64,000 nucleotides of DNA from Oreohelix idahoensis (GCA_024509875.1 JAMPIV010004462.1:372001-436000), one strand, 5' to 3'. Positions 10,031 to 24,001 are shown, counted from the stretch's first letter. Numbers and translations are program-made. The notes: generated by a model not told the origin, from the sequence alone.

Positions 10031-13000
10031 GTCGTTGGTGTCGATGACTTCCAGCCATACATGAGTGTGAGAAAAGAACATTTGTCAACACCACGAACTC
10101 TTCCTATCATTCGCACATTATACACTCCATCTATGTCTACACACCACTGCGTAGGTCAAGTTGACATTCCATACTCGAACCACGAGCAACACAACAACAC
10201 AGTATTTAACTCTGGTGATGTTCGAGCGAGCTTCAGATTTCTCAGCATGTCTCTTGCTCAGGGCAAGGGTCTTGTATTAAGAGTTTATCAACTGATGATG
10301 ATGATGTCTGCTTCCATCCACTTATATTTATCATTTGGTGGACATCATTAATTTAATAATTGAAGAAAAAAGAGATTCTTATCACTCGCGAGCTTGTTTG
10401 AAACATTGAAGACATTAGCAATACGTTTCATTTGCTGTTTGAGAGCTCCAAATAAATTTTTTTGAAGGACATTGAATGTTGCTGACTTTTGCAACCGTTC
10501 GTACTGTTGTCAAGGGCATGACGTCACCGGTGTTTTTGCATAATAATGTCCATTTCGGCTCGAAAGGAAAAATGTCTTATTTTTTTGAGGTTCGTTCTTT
10601 TGAAAATTTCAAGACCACTAATGGCCACCAGTTGTGACGGGTCGGTTGGTGTGTTTGCTGCTGTTCCTTCGTTCTTCTATTATTGATTGAAGAGTAAAGT
10701 CACTCTCTAGATGTAGTTAATGTTTGGTATTGATGGTTAGCTCTGACCATCAGAACATCCCTTCGACGTTCTGATTTGCATATTATATATTAGCTGATTT
10801 CCCTTGTGGGAGAGCTATCGTGCTGGAAAACGTAAACATTTACAGCTGTGAACCGAACCCGAAACGTAAATAAAAGATCAAGCCTTCTGTTCTGAGTCCA
10901 CATGTATTAAGGTTCATACAAAAGACGATATCCGACATTCACAAAACTTCATGTACAGTTCAGCATAACAATGAATTCCAAATAATATCAGTAAGTATCC
11001 GTCCGTGTCAAAACAATATGTCAGATGAACATCGTGGCTATATACGTGCGCTGTTGTAGTCAACAGCCAGAAATGAGCGCATGAGTTCTTGACAGCTACA
11101 ATTTGAATCATAATGCGATTCTCCTTCCATCATTTAATTTAATTTAATTAATCTCATACTTAGATTAATATCCGAACTGACCCTGAGTTCTACATTGATT
11201 CATATATATAATATAGGCTATATACTAAGTCTTTTCCTTGGAAGAAATACAAGACACGACTTTCTTGCTTGACGGATAGCGTAACAAGGGCAATGTAACC
11301 AAGTCACCCAGCGTGACCTTCCCAACGCGAATGCGTCATAATCTCCGCATATATTTCGCGTTCAGTATACCGTAAAATATCGACATATTCTATAAATGTT
11401 AATGACCCCTAAACGTTGCGCACGGCTAAACCCCAGCTGACGCCGTCATTTAAAATAACACCGTAACAAGTACCCTCAACTGGTACCACCAACAACTATG
11501 GTAAAAGAATAGAAACAAAAGGCTCTCCCGAGTAATTCCTTTTCCGACACATAGTTATGGGTCCCTTTCTCCTATTCCACCATCCCATCTACCTCAGACT
11601 TTACCCTCGATGAGAATTAAACTTAATCCCTCGAGAGGAAACTTTCTTTACATTTAAATTGAATAGCTTTATATTTACTTTACATTCAAATGAAAAGGTT
11701 AATAGTATAGATAGAATATGTTTACATCATCTACACTGATTGGAAAGTGTTCACAATATAGAGTGATTATGTTTAATTTACATCTACACTGATTGAAAAG
11801 CTTTGAAGCTTTCATTAATTTTAAAGTGCTTATGTTTACACTGGTTTGAAAATGAAATATTGCAATTAGAATGTACATCATTTCTTTCATCTTTACCTCC
11901 CTGCTTCACATGGAACTTGGGTCTATCTATGCTTTTTAGTTCTCTTTAAGAAACTAGCATTAAAGCAGTCACCAACCCTTGCAGTGGTGGTTCATGAATT
12001 CATCATTCTATATGATGAGGTTGCCAGCCTCAAATGACTTGGACATCTATTTAGCAATTTTCATATATCAATATATATATATTTTCACGTGGCAATATAT
12101 ACATATTAGTTCACATGTTAGTAATGAAAATTATAAAATGTAAAATGCACAACTTACGCCCATCTTGGCTCACAGACTGTTTGCTCAGATGACTAAAGGC
12201 ACTTAACTAGGCCTCTTAAACGCGTTCTTGGGGGTCGTTATTTTAACTTTAGATTTCCTCTATGACTCCGAGTTTTCAGTTTCCTCAGAAATGAGGATAT
12301 GATAAATGATAGAGATTTCCTGGGCTGTTTAAGTCCTTTAAAATATTCCAACAAAAGTCCGGTCTGAAATATGGAATTCTGAATTCTAACTTCTGGCAGT
12401 CTGGTTTCGTCTTGGCAAGCGATCTTCACAGTGTCTTAAAACTGCGAAAAGGACAAGGTTATATGGCCCTTCCTCCCTCGCATTTGTTTTGTTCCGATGC
12501 TAAGAAAGCTCAAATCGTTTCAAATGTGCGTGTTGTGTGGTGTAATTTCAAATTTATTTCCGCCTGAAATAATATGCGTGATGCAAAAGGTCACGTCTCC
12601 CATATATGGAAATAAAACATATGATGCCTTGTATGCAAACTCACAAACACATCTGTAAACTTATTCGACAATATGTGTCAGATGTAACATCTTACTTTCC
12701 GCTGACACAGGTGGACCGGAAATGATTATGTCATTCCTGTACGCAGACAAATAAGTTATCTCCCCGTAGTGCTATCAAACCTTCAGCTTAGTACCATCTT
12801 TGCGCAGGACGCACCCTGGCCTTATCAGTGATTAAGCAAATACACTGGGCGATTTTAGTGCTATTCTGTAGTCTGATGTCGGCCACACCCGAGATTAACC
12901 AACATGGTTGTCGATTAACTATTATCTCATCCGTTCCTTGCAAAGCAGGGAGAAACGGGTAACAAAACAGACATGACGACTTATCAGTGTAAGAATGTTT

Positions 13001-13149
13001 GAAAATACAAAATATATGTTACATAGTAGAGAAAGAAAGAGATGCCGATTATGGAAAAGCACGTAAACAGTCAGTACAACAAATGTCCAGGATACGGCCG
13101 TAGTGAAGCAGAGATCGACCCAAAAATAATTATGTGACAGTGTCACTAA
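10031..13149. other. Intergenic/intronic stretch with no supported gene
   Basis: AT-rich DNA with only short ORFs that show no family motif. I saw no repeat shared with the rest of the window and no splice-flanked exon. Confidence 0.5.
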
Positions 13150-14340
13150 TTCAAGACAGAGGTTTTAGGCAAAACAGATCCTGTACAGATCAGATAGCCA
13201 CACTGAGAATAATAGTGGAACATAGACTAGAATGGAATTCCATTCTTTACATTACATTTGTGGACTATGATAAGGCATTTGGCATTGCAACAGAGAATCA
13301 CTTTGGATATTGATGAGGCATTATGGAGTCCCCCTGAACTTCATTAACTTATTAAAGACAATTTGTGAAGAAATGACATTCATAGTTCTTCACGAAGGTC
13401 AACTTACAGAACTTTTTGGGAATAGAACTAGAGTGCGACAGGGCTGCTCCTTGTCTCCATTTCTTTTCTTACTAGCAGTAGACTGGGTTATGGAAACATC
13501 GACTTCATACAACAGATATGTAATCCAGTGGAATCTGACTAAACAGCTCGATGATCTAGATTTTACCGATGACTTGGCTCTTCTGTCCCAAAACAGTAAT
13601 CAGATGGTTGACAAAATGAAAATACTCGATGAGAAGTCACAGCAAACGGTCTGAAAAAACACATGGGAAAAGACAAAGGTAATGAGAATAATTGCAAGAA
13701 ATGATAACATGACTGAACTTGAAGAAACGCCGCTTCAAGATGTGGAATCATACACATATTTTGGCAGTATTATAGAGAAAGCTGAAGGGATATACAACGA
13801 CATCAACATAAGAGTACAAAAAGCAATAGTAGCTTTCATTGCATGTGGAAACATATAGAGATCACGTGAAATCAAGTCAAACACAAAAGTAAGAATCTTC
13901 CACTCAAATGTCAAGTCAGTCCTATTGTACGGCTCTGAAACATGGAGAGGAACAAAAACAACAATAAAAAAGCTACAGACTTTCATAAACGGGTGATTGC
14001 GTAGAATAGAAGGATTAAAATGATATGACAAGATCACTAATGTGAAATTGATGACAAGAACCAGACAAGTGCCAGCGGAACAGGAGATGAGAAGAAGTCG
14101 ATGGCGATGGATAGGACACACATTGAGGAAAACTTTGGATAGCATTACAACGCAGTCCTTGTTCTGGAATCTCCAGGGTAACAGAGGCAGAGGCAAACCA
14201 AAAAACACGTGGAGAAGAAAACTGAAGACAGAAGTGAAAATAATGAGGAAGACGTGGAAAGAACTTGAGCTAACGGCAAGTGACAGGGTGACTTAGCATG
14301 TGTTTGTTGAAGGCCTATGCTCCTTGTGGAGCTAAAAGAT
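13150..14340 (+). pseudogene. Decayed RTE-type LINE fragment (RT and C-terminus)
   Basis: Closely related to the LINE at 41933-44491. It covers the RT from the F-R-Q/K-N-R-S-C region through V-R-Q-G-C-S-L-S-P and an active site reading F-T-D-D instead of F-A-D-D. It continues to the C-terminal R-W-R-W-I-G-H-T-L-R-K motif and the V-F-V-E-G-L-C-S end near 14325. Several stops and frameshifts break it, leaving open pieces at 13310-13654 and 14042-14296. It is 5'-truncated and I found no target duplication. Confidence 0.8.
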
Positions 14341-14847
14341 ATTGATTGCGTGTAGGATAATAATTTGATTTCCGATGTCTAAATAGGGCATCATTTTGAC
14401 CATTACATCAGTCGAAAAGAGAGAGTAAATTAAAAAGTGGCAAATTGTGTGAAAGTGTGTGTGTCCTCCCCGTACCAAAACCGCAGTTTCTCACGCTTGT
14501 CATGTTGTTAAAAATGGGAAGGAGGGTGAGAAAAAAGAGACTTCACAATGAAAGTCACAAATAACAACGTCACTTTTCCAGCTCGCTACCACTAGAACAA
14601 GTTTTTTTGTTTTTTTTAACTTGATTTTAAAAAATTAATAAAACTAACATGATTTTTCATGCTTTACTTTTTAAGCACACTAAAAGCTATAACAGGATAA
14701 CTCATAAGTAATCAGAAAAGGATACTTTATGGATAAGTGCATTTGAAGAAACACACAAAATAAATTGTGATAAGAAATCTGTCGAGCATGTTTTCTTACT
14801 TTTGGACTATTGACTGTGTGGACTTTAATTCTCTAGCACACAGCATA
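14341..14847. other. No feature seen between two LINE fragments
   Basis: AT-rich sequence with poly-T and poly-A runs and no coding signal. Confidence 0.5.
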
Positions 14848-15650
14848 TTCCATTCAACAGAGGATGCCTCTCGAGTGAGTCTAGAGGAAGAAGATGGACA
14901 GCATACTCTACATTGGAGGATCTAGAATACGCAGATGACATTGTACTATTCGCACACTCACATCAACACATCTAGAAAAAAAACCCAGAAAGATTGAATA
15001 AACATAGCCATCAGGTGGAACTGAACATAAATCTAAAAAAGACAGAGCTCATGGCACTCAGTGTAAGAAATGATACGCCCATAAAAATAAGAGACCAATA
15101 TCTAGAAAATACAAACACACATACTTAGGAGCATAGAACCAGATAGCGGAACAAGCAAAGACAACAGTAACCAAATGAATAAAGCTAGAACAAAATTTGC
15201 CAATCTAAACAACATCTGAAAATCTTCCTATAAAAATATATTAGAGCGGCATAATTTCTGTCCTTCTGTACGGTACAGAATGCTAGAGAGTAACAGAAAA
15301 GGAAATGTCTAAACTGTGCTCTCTCCACGTAACCTGCCTATGGAAAATTGCTTCGAATTTTCTGGCCGAGCACTATCATCAATCAAGAACTACTAACTCG
15401 GAGCCCCCAAGAAGACGTGCGCATTATCATAGCGGGTAGACGCGGGAATAGGGTCGGTCACATCCTCAGAAAAAACCCTGACTCCATCATCATGCTATGG
15501 ACTCCAGAAGGAAGGCGAAAGTGAAGCCGACCAAAAGCTATCTAGTGGAGAATTGTGGAGGCAGAGATACAAAGCATGAACCAGAACTGGAGCCCCACAT
15601 GAAGGATTGCTGCCGACCGAGCAAGGTGGAGACAGGTTGTTGCTACCTGT
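14848..15650 (+). pseudogene. Decayed RTE-type LINE fragment, related to the LINE at 16961
   Basis: Translates in changing frames to pieces of an RTE reverse transcriptase: L-E-D-L-E-Y-A-D-D-I near 14920, the H-S-H-Q-H-I block, and a C-terminal A-A-D-R-A-R-W block near 15610. The same blocks occur in the LINE ORF at 16978-17859, so the two belong to one subfamily. Many stops and shifts show that it is old and inactive. Confidence 0.72.
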
Positions 15651-16948
15651 GACGGAATGTTTGTTGTGTCATTTTACTCTCCTTCTTTCCCCCCTTTCTC
15701 CATTTATTTCTTTATTTTTCGAACACAAACCTGCCTTTCGCTGCGCCATAGATTTGTTGACCTCTGTTCATACTCAGATAGTAATATTTCACGGCTAATT
15801 GACCACCCTTAAGGATTAATTGTAATCGCTTAAGTCGTTAAACCAGACTGACTTCCTACGGTAACCGTGAAAATGTCCGTCTAGGCGCATTGTTCGCTAC
15901 AAAAGTGTTCAGACACTGTGGCGGAGAATACAAAAGGAAGACCAGATGTTTGTCTGCGATATGTTGCAGCTTATCCTTCTGGGGACCAGGAAAGCACAGG
16001 TGTCTGTGTAATTATTAGAGAGAAACCTGTCTGGGTAGACAAATTAGCGATGACACTATCTGCAGGCGAGGTTACAAATTGTAATTGAAAGGTTATCTAA
16101 GAGGGACGGAAGAAGTCAGGCGATATATGAGAGATGCGGTCATGTGTTTAAATTTTAAAACGGTATTTTAAAACACGCGGGGGGAATGTAAAATAACTGA
16201 CACCCGGACCCATTACATTCTAGCTCATAGATTTGATCACAGGAGAGTCATAAAGAAACATTTATTCTGACTGGAAGTTTTGTCGGAAAAGCCAGGTGGA
16301 AGCGTGGGCACAAAAACTGCAAAATAACCTAGTACATTCGGAGGCTAAAACACTGCATTCCAGAATCGTCAGAAGTAGACAGCTCGGACTTCAGTCAGGA
16401 AAAGAATAGAGTTAGGATTCTGACCTTATAGGACCGGTTAAAACACGAATCGGAACTCCTTCTGAACACTACTGCAAGGACAATCTACCTGTTAATACAG
16501 AAACCGGAGTCCTAGTGGACCTACTCACAAAGTCACAGAGGGATTCTAAAGAGAAATAATACCCCCGACGCGTGTTCGAGGCATCTGCATAAAGTTTCCA
16601 AGACTATTCAACTGAGCAAGACAACTAGAGTTCCCAAATGTTATTGGGGTGAGTTGTAACATATTTTATATACTTTGAATTTGACATGTTTGAACTTGCT
16701 GATGGTTATACAGGTCCATACGAGGCTGGCAACACCAGCATGTGAAATGATGTATTCATGGACTACGACAGCAAAGCGCTGGCATTGCTTCATGCTAGTT
16801 CTCAGAGGGAACCAAAAGCAGAGGGAACCACAGACTCCGAGTGGAGCAGGGAGTGGATGATGATGACATCATATGTATATATCTACTATCATTTGTAAAA
16901 GGTTGTCTGTATACTTAAAAATGTTCAACCAGGAACAAGCCATTGCCC
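15651..16948. other. No supported gene
   Basis: About 1.3 kb with a few short ORFs and no recognisable motif. It ends at the 12-base target duplication of the next LINE (16949-16960). Confidence 0.5.
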
Positions 16949-16977
16949 TTGCCGCTGTCCTTCTTCTTCTTTGATCC

Positions 16978-19748
16978 TTAGCCGCTGACCGTCAAAGCAA
17001 AGTGGCCATCACGCCTAGTGGCGTCTTGTAGGGCAACAACAAAGTGATTCCACTTTGCTCGGTCGGCGGCCATCCTTTGTACAGTGTCCCAACTCTGGTT
17101 CATTCTTTGCATCTCAGCCTCCACAGTCCTCCGCCAGGTTGTTTTTGGTCGGCCTCTCTTTCGTTTTCCTTCAGGGGTCCAAAGCATAGCTGTTCTTGTG
17201 ATGGCATCGGGGTCTCTTCTGAGGACATGGCCAACCCAGCTCCAGCGTCTGCCAGCTGTGATGGTGTGCATGTGCTCTTGCTTGCTCCAAGTAAGCAGAT
17301 CTTGGTTGGTGATGGTATTCGGCCAAAAGATTCGGTGAATTTTTCTTAGGCATAATGTGTGAAAAGAGGACAATTTCGACATTTCCTTCTCTGTAACTCT
17401 CCAGCATTCCGCACCATAGAGAAGCACAGAAAGCACACAGCTCTGATATAATCTTAATTTTGTGCTTGTGCTGTATTGAGAGGACTTCCAGATGTTGTTT
17501 AAGTTAAAAAAAGCTGTTCTAGCCTTATTCATTCTGATGTTGATGTCTTTGCCTGCCCCGCCGTCTGGTGTTACTATGCATCCTAGGTATGTGAAGGTGT
17601 CTGTCTGTAGCAGTTGCTGATTCCTTACTGATATGGGCTCAGGGTTGCTCACATTGAGCGTCATGACCTCTGACTTCTTTAAATTGATGTTCAAGCCCAC
17701 CTGCTGGCTAAACTTATTAAGTCTATCCGTTTTTTCCTGGATGTGTTGATGTGAATGTGCTAGTAGTGCAATGTCATCTGCATATTCCAGATCTTCCAAT
17801 GTAGAAAATGTAGTCCATCTTATTCCTCTTGGACTGCCCTCTGTTGTCTGGCGCATCACTCAATATATGACTGTTAAAAATAGAGTGGTTGATAAGGGGC
17901 ATCCCTGTCGTACTCCTGTCTTCACCTCAAAGGTTAGGTTGCTATGCCCAACACTACACGTAAAGTTGGCATAGAGGCTTTTTATGATTGACACTATGCA
18001 GCTTGGAATTCCATAAGCCCTCAGTATTTTCCATAAACTGTCCCTATGTATCCTGTCAAAAGCCTTCTCAAAATCAACGAAACCAATGCACAGCTGTCTT
18101 TGCCATTCTGAGCACTGCGCTATAATGTTCCTGAGAGTGAATATATGATCTACACATCTTCTGCTCTTTCTAAATCCTGCTTGTTCTTTCCTCAGTTTGT
18201 GGTCTACTGCTTTTGAAATTCTCTGTATAATTATCCTGCCCAGTATTCCGCTGGGAACTGAGAGAAGAGCGACGCCTCTCCAACTATTGCAGCCCGCAAG
18301 ATCTCTCTTCTTGGGCAATTTGACAATTATTCCTTTGTTCCACTCTGATGGTGTTGTCCCCGTTTTCCAGACTTGTGCAAATAGTGGTTCTAATAGTTCC
18401 GCTGCTAGCTCAGGGTCTGTCCCAAATAGCTCTGCATTTAAGTTATCATGGCCAGGAGCTTTTCCGTTCTTTAACCCCTTGATTGCTATGTTTTCTTCTT
18501 TTCGTGGAATGTCTGTATTTACATCTAGATCGTTTTCAGCATCAGGAACATTCAATTGTGTCTCTGGTGGTTCCTTGTTCAGAGTTTCTCTGAAGTGCTC
18601 TGCCCATCTTGTTTCCTGTCCCTCTGCTGTCGCGAGGAGATCTCCCCGCCTATCTCTCCCTAATGTAATATTGTTTGCACCTCGTTTTCCGCTGATGAAT
18701 TTAGTTATTTTGTATACTGTGCCTTGTTCATCTCTCAGCGCCGCCCTCTCTGCCCGTCCCGCAAGATCGTCCAGGAAATTCCCTCCGTTGGCTCGTGCTT
18801 GGCGTCCAACTTCCCTGTCCAGCCGACTGCACTGTTCGCTATATAGTTGCTTTAACCTGGGGGACTTCGCATTTGTATTCTTTCCTTTCATTTCCCTTCT
18901 CAGTGCAATGGTGTCCAATGTCTCTGGTGTTATCCAGTCCTGCCTCCTCCCCTCCTGGAATCCCAAGCATGATTTGCTGCTTTCCTTACATATTGCTGAA
19001 ATGGTGTTGAATTTCTGGTCCACATCATAAGCCAATGTCTTTTCCTGACTTTTGGCAAATTGATATCGCCTCTCTATGTCAGCCGCAAAAGCTTTTCTGG
19101 TAAGGGGGTCCTTCAATCCGCTGATGTCAAACCCCCTCTATGTAGCTACAGCCGGCCCAGCCCCTCCTAATCTCACTTTCAGTTTTGCTACTACTAAATG
19201 GTGATCAATTCCCACATCTGCAGCTCTTCGTACCTTCCCATTTTGTAATGCATGTCTCCATCTACCGTTAATCATGATGTGGTCCATCTGGTTTCTGTCC
19301 CGACCATTTGGCGATTCCCATGTTAATTTGTGAATTTTCTTATGTGGGAAAAGTGTTCCTCCAATAACCAGGCTGTTAATACCACAGAATCCCACCAATT
19401 TATCCCCATCCTCGCCTGCTGCCCCGCCGCCGCACTTCCTCACTACTCTTTCATTATATGTATTGTGTGTACCAGCTTTCGCATTGAGGTCTCCCATTAC
19501 TATAATAAGATCATATCCAGGTGTGTCTTCCATTTCTTTCTGCAGTTGTTGATAGAATTCATCCTTGACCTCTTCATTGCTGTCATTTGTTGGTGCGTAG
19601 CATTGTATTATTGTAGTATTGGTGAATCTACCTCTCAATCTTAATCTAATCAGTATGTTGTTGATGGGTTTCCATTCCAGCAATATCCTTTCTATTCCTT
19701 TCTGTAGAATAATGGCTACACCTTCATTGTGCTGTCCATCCTCTCTTC
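16978..19748 (-). pseudogene. LINE ORF: endonuclease C-terminal part and reverse transcriptase
   Basis: One continuous minus-strand frame from 19748 to 16978 with two nonsense codons, a TAG near 19137 and a TGA at 17860-17862. Endonuclease motifs are M-G-D-L-N-A-K-A-G, D-H-I-M-I-N-G and D-H-H-L-V (19700-19150). RT motifs are N-S-W-R-G-V-A-L-L-S, G-F-V-D-F-E-K-A-F-D, G-V-R-Q-G-C-P-L-S and the active site L-E-Y-A-D-D-I-A-L near 17780. The C-terminal domain has W-S-W-V-G-H-V-L-R-R and A-A-D-R-A-K-W-N-H. It would copy its own RNA at a nicked target. It joins in frame to the piece at 29851-30091 across the inserted transposon. Confidence 0.85.
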
Positions 19749-19781
19749 TAGTGCCCCTAGATCTATAGAGAGTTACGCCAA
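19749..19781 (+). repeat. Left terminal inverted repeat of the 8-bp-TSD transposon
   Basis: Pairs with 29810-29842; 30 of 33 bases match. Directly preceded by the duplicated target CTCTCTTC. Confidence 0.85.
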
Positions 19782-19833
19782 CTATGTCAGAATCGAAAAC
19801 GAGGCTGAACGACGTAGACGCCATTTTCGGCTG

Positions 19834-20336
19834 GACAATACCATGACTTGTAACGAGAATAAGCATCGAGTAAGATTTTTTTTTTAATTAATGAAGAAAA
19901 ATATCCCGTTCAACCTCTGATGGGTTATAATTAGGATATATATTGTTTTCAATTCCAAATAATATGAACAACTGCCGATATGAGAAAGTAGCATCACATT
20001 TGTCAAATCATTGTAAATAGGGACAATCACAATTATGCTAATACGTTAAATAAATAAACAAAAAACAAAAAAAAACAAACAAAATCAAGAAGAAACATTG
20101 AACAAGAATAATATTAAAATGGAGGGGTGTAAAGGCCTGGTGTTTCCAGTTATATAACTGACTTTAACAGATATTTAACTGACTTTCATCTGTTAAAATT
20201 CACATGCATTGTAAGAACAGCATCAGACCTTCACATTCCCAGCCACTAATATTAACATTTGTTCGTGTTAAATACTGTTTGATTATATTTTGCAGTTCCT
20301 AGGTCTTACTATTCTTAACACCTCTTCTATATTTAT
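19834..20336. other. Internal sequence of the non-autonomous transposon, no gene
   Basis: AT-rich, with short poly-A/T runs. No frame or motif supports a transposase. Confidence 0.5.
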
Positions 20337-20661
<325 letters not shown>

Positions 20662-21056
20662 AAGAAATTATATAATATAATTATATAAAAAAATTATAAT
20701 AAAATCTCCGGTCCAAAATATGTAATTAGATTTTGTTAAAACTATCTATACATTGTCGCATCTTTAATGAAAACAAAATGGGATGTTATCATCTGGATCC
20801 AGTAAAACTGTCAGTGTCTACAACAGTCATTCACCAGTTTCCACATTTCAAACTAGGTAAATATACTGTTCAAAAAAAGAAACGCATAGCTACTGAAGGC
20901 ACACACATAGCCATCATTTTGACATTCAATAACTTTTTTTAATATGATGAGTTAATTGTTCAAATTGCACAAAAGAATACCTTAGGGTTCAACAAATCAA
21001 TTGACAGTTGTTTTGCATCTGCGTCACGAGAGGTTTTTGGCGTACGGGCTTTCCTG

Positions 21057-21772
21057 TTAGTATCGTGTGGTTCCTCTTCTTGCATCGATCAGCGACTGGC
21101 ATCTCCTGGGCATGGATGCGATCAGACGTCTGATGTGGACCTGTGGGATGGCTGCCCACTCTTCCTGGAGTGCCTGGAACAGATCACGACGATTGGCTGG
21201 AGCAACGTCTCGGCGACAAACACGTCTATGCAGCTCATCCCACAGGTGCTCAATCGGACTCATGTCTGGAGACAGGGATGGCCAGGGAAGGGTGAGAATG
21301 TTGTTGGCAGTCAGGAACTGCGTGGTCAACCGTGCACAATGGGGTCTGGCGTTGTCCTGTTGACACACAGACCTTTGGGCAGCCAAACGTGGAAGGACAT
21401 GGGGTCGAAGAATTTCATTGACGTATCGTTGCGCATTCAAGCCTCCTTCAATGTGCACCAATTGACTCCTTCCGATGTAACTGATCATTCCCCACACCAT
21501 CGCACCTCCACCACCGTGCGGCGGAGCTTCATCAACGCAATTTTGGGCAAAACGTTCATTTCACCTACGGTAGACCCTACGCCGTCTATCATGACGCTGC
21601 AACAAAAAGAAAGATTCGTCACTAAACCAGACACGTCTCCATTGATTGTCAGCTGCCCAGGGACGATGCTGGTTGGCCCAAAGAAGTCGATTTTGGCGAT
21701 GGCGGCGCATAAGGACAGGTCCTCGGTGAGGTCGTTGTGACCAAAGTCCAGCATCATGCAGTCTATTCCGGT
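21057..21772 (-). pseudogene. Tc1-like transposase, catalytic part
   Basis: DDE transposase of the Tc1 family. Visible motifs: W-F-S-D-E-S with the first catalytic Asp, M-V-W-G-M-I-S, Q-Q-D-N-A-R-P-H with the second Asp, and S-P-I-E-H-L-W-D-E with the catalytic Glu. The last two are separated by 34 residues (DD34E). An in-frame TGA near 21558-21560 interrupts it, so it is inactive. The N-terminal part lies beyond the LTR element at 29099-29360. Confidence 0.88.
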
Positions 21773-22288
21773 GTCGTGAAATTCTACATCCACATATGTA
21801 AATTAAAACGTAAATGAAAAGCCTAACAAATAAATTTAATAAAAGGAAAGAAGAATGGTAAAGAACAGTGCTGTCACAATGACTGTACGCAAAATCCCCC
21901 TGTGTTCTCCTTCGTCTGCAAATTGTAGCGCTTTCACGTTGATAGTAAAAGCCTACTGTATTATTACCCGCTTTCTTCAATGAAACGTGTACTGTATTTC
22001 TTGGAAAAACCTTGAGATACGCAAGCTGATCAATGACCTAAATTTAATATTTCATTCATTCCATTTTATACACGGCGTAACTAAAAGACAGATGGACTAA
22101 AGGATAGAGAGAAGGGAGAGGCAGAAAGCAAGGACACATGCAACACTAAACACGCGTCGCGCGATACACAATTGCTGCCATCACGCGTGTAAGGCCACTA
22201 GCAATACTTTTTTCGGAAATAGCCTATCATGTTAACTCCTATTTGATTGGAGCGCAACAAATGTAAGACTAAACACGATTGGTCGGGC

Positions 22289-22296
22289 TATAAATA
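22289..22296 (+). promoter_or_regulatory. TATA box of the family C LTR
   Basis: TATAAATA, preceded 8-10 bases upstream by GATTGG. The same block is kept in the 3' and solo LTRs. AATAAA at 22476-22481 is a likely poly(A) signal about 180 bases downstream, defining R between them. Confidence 0.6.
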
Positions 22297-22550
22297 CTAT
22301 CTTGTGTTGTCAGGGGAAATGTGAAAAGGGGTACTTTTTTTAAAAGATGTGTAGACATGGTTTGATTGGGTAGAGCTGCGAATATACTCAATTCAGAGCG
22401 TCTGTTCCTTGCCACATCTTGTAATAAACCTACTAAGAAGCAGTGCGTTGAGCACCAGTGTATATTTTTTTATAAAATAAAGCCTGGGACATCGGCAGAT
22501 CGGAGTTGTGCTATATTCATTGCCAGTCAACGAAACTGTTTTTTATTTCC

Positions 22551-22566
22551 ATGAATTGTGGTAAGC
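22551..22566 (+). promoter_or_regulatory. LTR-borne start codon and splice donor for gag
   Basis: ATGAATTGTG followed by GTAAGC, a strong 5' splice site. The block is identical in all three family C LTRs. The gag frame downstream has no ATG before its coiled coil. Splicing from here to the acceptors ending at 24001 or 24016 joins this ATG in frame to gag in both cases. The intron would remove the rest of the LTR and the primer site. The sites are seen; the splicing is inferred. Confidence 0.6.
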
Positions 22567-23821
22567 TTGAAATATTCAATATCTTTTAATGAAAATTGAA
22601 TGTAAATTGATAATTTATGTCTGTATATATGTGTAGTTCAGTAGCGAACATGAGGTAAAGCCTACAGTGATCCAGCCTGAACAGAAGGTGTCGGAGGAAA
22701 GTAAAACTACATGGAATTGCCAAACAGTATACTAACACCTAACTTATTGACTAGAAAGAAATAATGCTGGAATTGCAGAGGCGTAGTAACCATTAGGGAG
22801 GGAAATACTGGTATAAAGTATTTCAGATGAAGCTGACAGTTGGCCTAACGCTCTGAACTCAATGTTTGTGATGTATTGTGCTCAGTGTAGAAATAGAGTG
22901 TAAATTAGTTCTGACGTAGAAGGTACAACCTTCTTGTTTCAGGGACCGTGGTCTTAAAGTTATTGAGCAGCACCTGGTCAGAGCTCTGCTGAAGCCAGAG
23001 GCGGACAGCATACTCCTTGGTCCATATAGCAACCAGTGGGGTGGCTCCAGAACTCATTAAAGTAATCGAGCAGAGGAGTCTTTTACTGCAGTCATCACGA
23101 AAGATAAGAGAGTGTGGCCATGGAGCTCAACATTATGTACCCCCATCTTAAAATGACTTTGTAAAATAAAATTAAGAGGGGAATTTAATTGTTTTAATAC
23201 CAGGAACTGAGAACATCTCCAATACTAGTTCCAATAGAAACAAACTATTGAAGTCATGATGACAAATACCAACAGAGCTTGAACAAAACAAAACCAGTAT
23301 TACCTCATATTACTACTACACAACTGACACACATAGGATACTATTAATAATATATGTCACTACAAGAATCATATTAATACATTCTGTACATATAACTTGT
23401 AATTAAAATTGATTGTGATTCCTGGTTCCCTTTGTATTTGAATCAGGACACATATACATTCATGACAGCACTGAATACATATTGTTATTTGAAAAGTTAT
23501 CAGTGACTCCTTTAAGATATCCTCGTAGAGTGTTTTATGTATGTGAGTGTCACAGTGTTGTCAAGTGTGGTGGAATAAATTAAATTGTTTATCTGTCTGT
23601 TGTTGTTATGACTTACACTTCATCATACACATACCCTAGACATATAACGTAGTCATCACACTATTCCAGAATAATTCTGACTGAGGTATACATATGTGGC
23701 AGCAAGTAAGGTTATCTATAATACACTACTCTTATTAGATATAGATACCTTCACAGCTGATCTCAGTCAGTACACTAAGTCCCCTATAAATATTTATAAC
23801 ATCCCACTTCACCACATATAT

Positions 23822-23839
23822 TGGGGGCTCGTCCGGGAT
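23822..23839 (+). other. Primer binding site, tRNA-Pro type
   Basis: TGGGGGCTCGTCCGGGAT is an 18-base exact match to the proline tRNA primer site known from gammaretroviruses. It lies 5 bases after the 5' LTR, where minus-strand DNA synthesis would start. Confidence 0.9.
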
Positions 23840-24001
23840 TTTGAATCTTTCCCTATTAAAAATATTGGGGGTAATTCACTTCAGGGAATAATAAGAATTA
23901 AAAGGTATCCTTGGGTGAAAATAAATAAGGTTGAGCTCACAGTGCCTGTGTTGTCCTGAGTTAATTAGTCATAGATAAAATTGTTTAGTTAAATATTTTA
24001 G

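Larger units (their letters stand above)
21773..23816 (+). repeat. 5' LTR of element C
   Basis: Same family as 26729-29093 and the solo LTR 61472-63881. It lacks about 370 bases present in both other copies (junction near 22212) but keeps about 52 bases that the 3' LTR lost. Possible CCAAT-like ATTGG near 22279 and a TATA box downstream. Confidence 0.92.

Noticed and set aside
10768..10795. ATTTGCAT octamer next to an AT-rich TATA-like run
   Set aside because: Single short motif without any transcript or snRNA-like sequence after it.
18197..19030. 277-codon plus-strand ORF
   Set aside because: Antisense shadow of the LINE reverse transcriptase on the minus strand.
21135..21740. 201-codon plus-strand ORF
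   Set aside because: Antisense to the Tc1-like transposase, which has clear catalytic motifs.
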